A stretch of DNA of 5,870 bases from Chitinophagaceae bacterium (GTDB lineage Bacteria > Bacteroidota > Bacteroidia > Chitinophagales > Chitinophagaceae): positions 1 to 5,870 of the forward strand of contig CANHEC010000161.1 in assembly GCA_947459455.1 (NCBI GenBank), read 5' to 3'. A program made the position numbers and the translations under genes. Shown here one piece after another: positions 5,086-5,870 of the stretch. Position 1 is the stretch's first letter. The number at the start of each line of letters is the position of its first letter. The notes beneath the pieces are model-generated. The model made no database searches. It was given only the letters and a program-made list of their open reading frames with translations, and was not told the origin of the DNA.

Positions 5086-5870
5086 ATGAATACTGATATC
5101 CTCATCAGCAACCTCACCAATCCTACCCTGCTATTCTTCTTACTCGGTGTATTGGCTGCGGTGGTCAAAAGCGATTTGGAGATACCTGCCAGTTCTTCCC
5201 GCTTCATTTCGCTTTACCTTCTTTTTTCTATCGGCTTTAGGGGCGGTCAGGAGTTGGCACACAGTGGCCTCACCACCGAAATAGGGGTGACACTATTGGC
5301 AGCGGTAGCACTGGCACTGGTCATTCCGGTATATACTTTTTTCATTTTGCGCTGGCGCCTCAAAGTGGCCGATGCGGGTGCAGTAGCGGCAGCCTACGGA
5401 TCAGTAAGTGCGGTTACGTTTGTGGCAGCCTCTTCTTTTTTGGAGGCACGCCAAATACACTATGGCGGCCACATGGTAGCTGCCATGGCCATGATGGAAG
5501 CGCCGGCCATCATCATTGGCGTCATGCTTATTCGCCGTTTCGATAAGGAGGAAACAAAGTCGTCTGCCTCGATGCGCCATATTGTGCACGATGCATTTAC
5601 CAACGGTAGTGTACTCATGATCATGGGTAGCCTCATCATTGGTATGATAGCCGATGAAAAGCAGGCCAAGGGCATCGAGCCTTTCACCAGCGATATTTTC
5701 AAAGGCTTCCTGGCTGTCTTCCTGTTGGAGATGGGGATGGTAGCGGCCAGGCGTTTCAAGGCTTTTCGCAGCTATGGTTGGTTTGTATCGCTATTCGGCA
5801 TCATAGTACCGCTGGCCAATGGCTTGCTGACTGCATGGCTATCCGGCTACCTGCACATGGAGGCTGGCAA
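5086..5870 (+). CDS. SbtA-like sodium-dependent bicarbonate transport family permease (5' part; runs off the right edge)
   Basis: The frame opens at ATG 5086 and stays open for 261 codons to the window edge; the family is usually about 320-370 residues, so the C-terminal part is missing. It resembles cyanobacterial SbtA, a sodium/bicarbonate symporter of the inner membrane. Visible are the N-terminal NPTLLFFLLG (12-21), FSIGFRGGQELAHSGLT (47-63), the conserved GSVSAVTFVAAS (105-116) matching SbtA's GAVSGSTMAAAL, EAPAIIIGVML (138-148, where SbtA has DIPALVTAIVV), and FKGFLAVFLLEMGMVAARR (205-223), matching SbtA's FRGLLSILMLIMGMEAWSR. About seven hydrophobic segments are seen, and the second inverted half of the transporter begins near residue 165. 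The cytoplasmic loop between the halves (about 150-170) is much shorter than in cyanobacterial SbtA. Substrate is inferred by family only. Any PII-like sbtB partner would lie beyond the window. No Shine-Dalgarno sequence or clear promoter box precedes it. Confidence 0.9.
   Translation, partial: MNTDILISNLTNPTLLFFLLGVLAAVVKSDLEIPASSSRFISLYLLFSIGFRGGQELAHSGLTTEIGVTLLAAVALALVIPVYTFFILRWRLKVADAGAVAAAYGSVSAVTFVAASSFLEARQIHYGGHMVAAMAMMEAPAIIIGVMLIRRFDKEETKSSASMRHIVHDAFTNGSVLMIMGSLIIGMIADEKQAKGIEPFTSDIFKGFLAVFLLEMGMVAARRFKAFRSYGWFVSLFGIIVPLANGLLTAWLSGYLHMEAG

Noticed and set aside
1..5870. CRISPR array, tRNA or rRNA gene, insertion sequence, toxin-antitoxin or phage-defence genes
   Set aside because: I looked for regular spaced repeats, cloverleaf-like sequence, transposase motifs with terminal repeats and small paired genes, and saw none. 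Nearly all of the window is occupied by the genes listed.

Overview
The window reads as ordinary chromosomal DNA of a member of the Bacteroidota, most likely of the Chitinophagaceae type. The reasons are: Bacteroidota-style promoter boxes (TAnnTTTG) upstream of several genes, no Shine-Dalgarno sequences before the starts, a short-form adenylate kinase, a lipoprotein MsrB, and a phenylacetate-pathway crotonase of a kind I associate with this phylum. Base composition is a little above half G+C by eye. The organism call is an inference; there is no rRNA or other decisive marker here.

Layout from left to right. (1) 1-474, minus: 5' part of adk (adenylate kinase), running off the left edge. (2) 475-636: divergent spacer. 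(3) 637-1242, plus: a membrane-anchored (lipoprotein) methionine-R-sulfoxide reductase MsrB, ended by a clear rho-independent terminator at 1272-1303. (4) 1285-1995, minus: a five-helix membrane protein that looks like the N-terminal half of an LTA synthase/MdoB-type phosphoglycerol transferase. Its catalytic half is missing, and its last codons lie inside the msrB terminator. (5) 1996-2140: divergent control region with a promoter box for each side, an imperfect inverted repeat, and an 18-bp palindrome overlapping the rightward promoter. (6) 2141-4189, plus: paaZ, complete and with both catalytic sites intact. (7) 4235-5014, plus: a crotonase-family enoyl-CoA hydratase/isomerase that lacks the first of the two classical catalytic glutamates. 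(8) 5015-5085: spacer with an imperfect hairpin. (9) 5086-5870, plus: 5' part of an SbtA-like sodium-dependent bicarbonate transporter, running off the right edge.

How the genes fit together. The paaZ-crotonase pair is the only evident pathway unit: PaaZ opens the oxepin-CoA ring and oxidises the resulting aldehyde in aerobic phenylacetate breakdown, and the crotonase probably acts on a CoA thioester of the same route. No other paa genes (paaABCDE, paaK, paaF, paaH, paaJ) lie in this window. adk, msrB and the bicarbonate transporter look like independent housekeeping, stress or transport genes.

I do not see a new biological system here. The most useful leads are the operator-like palindrome in front of paaZ, the truncated phosphoglycerol-transferase-like gene, and the altered active site of the crotonase.
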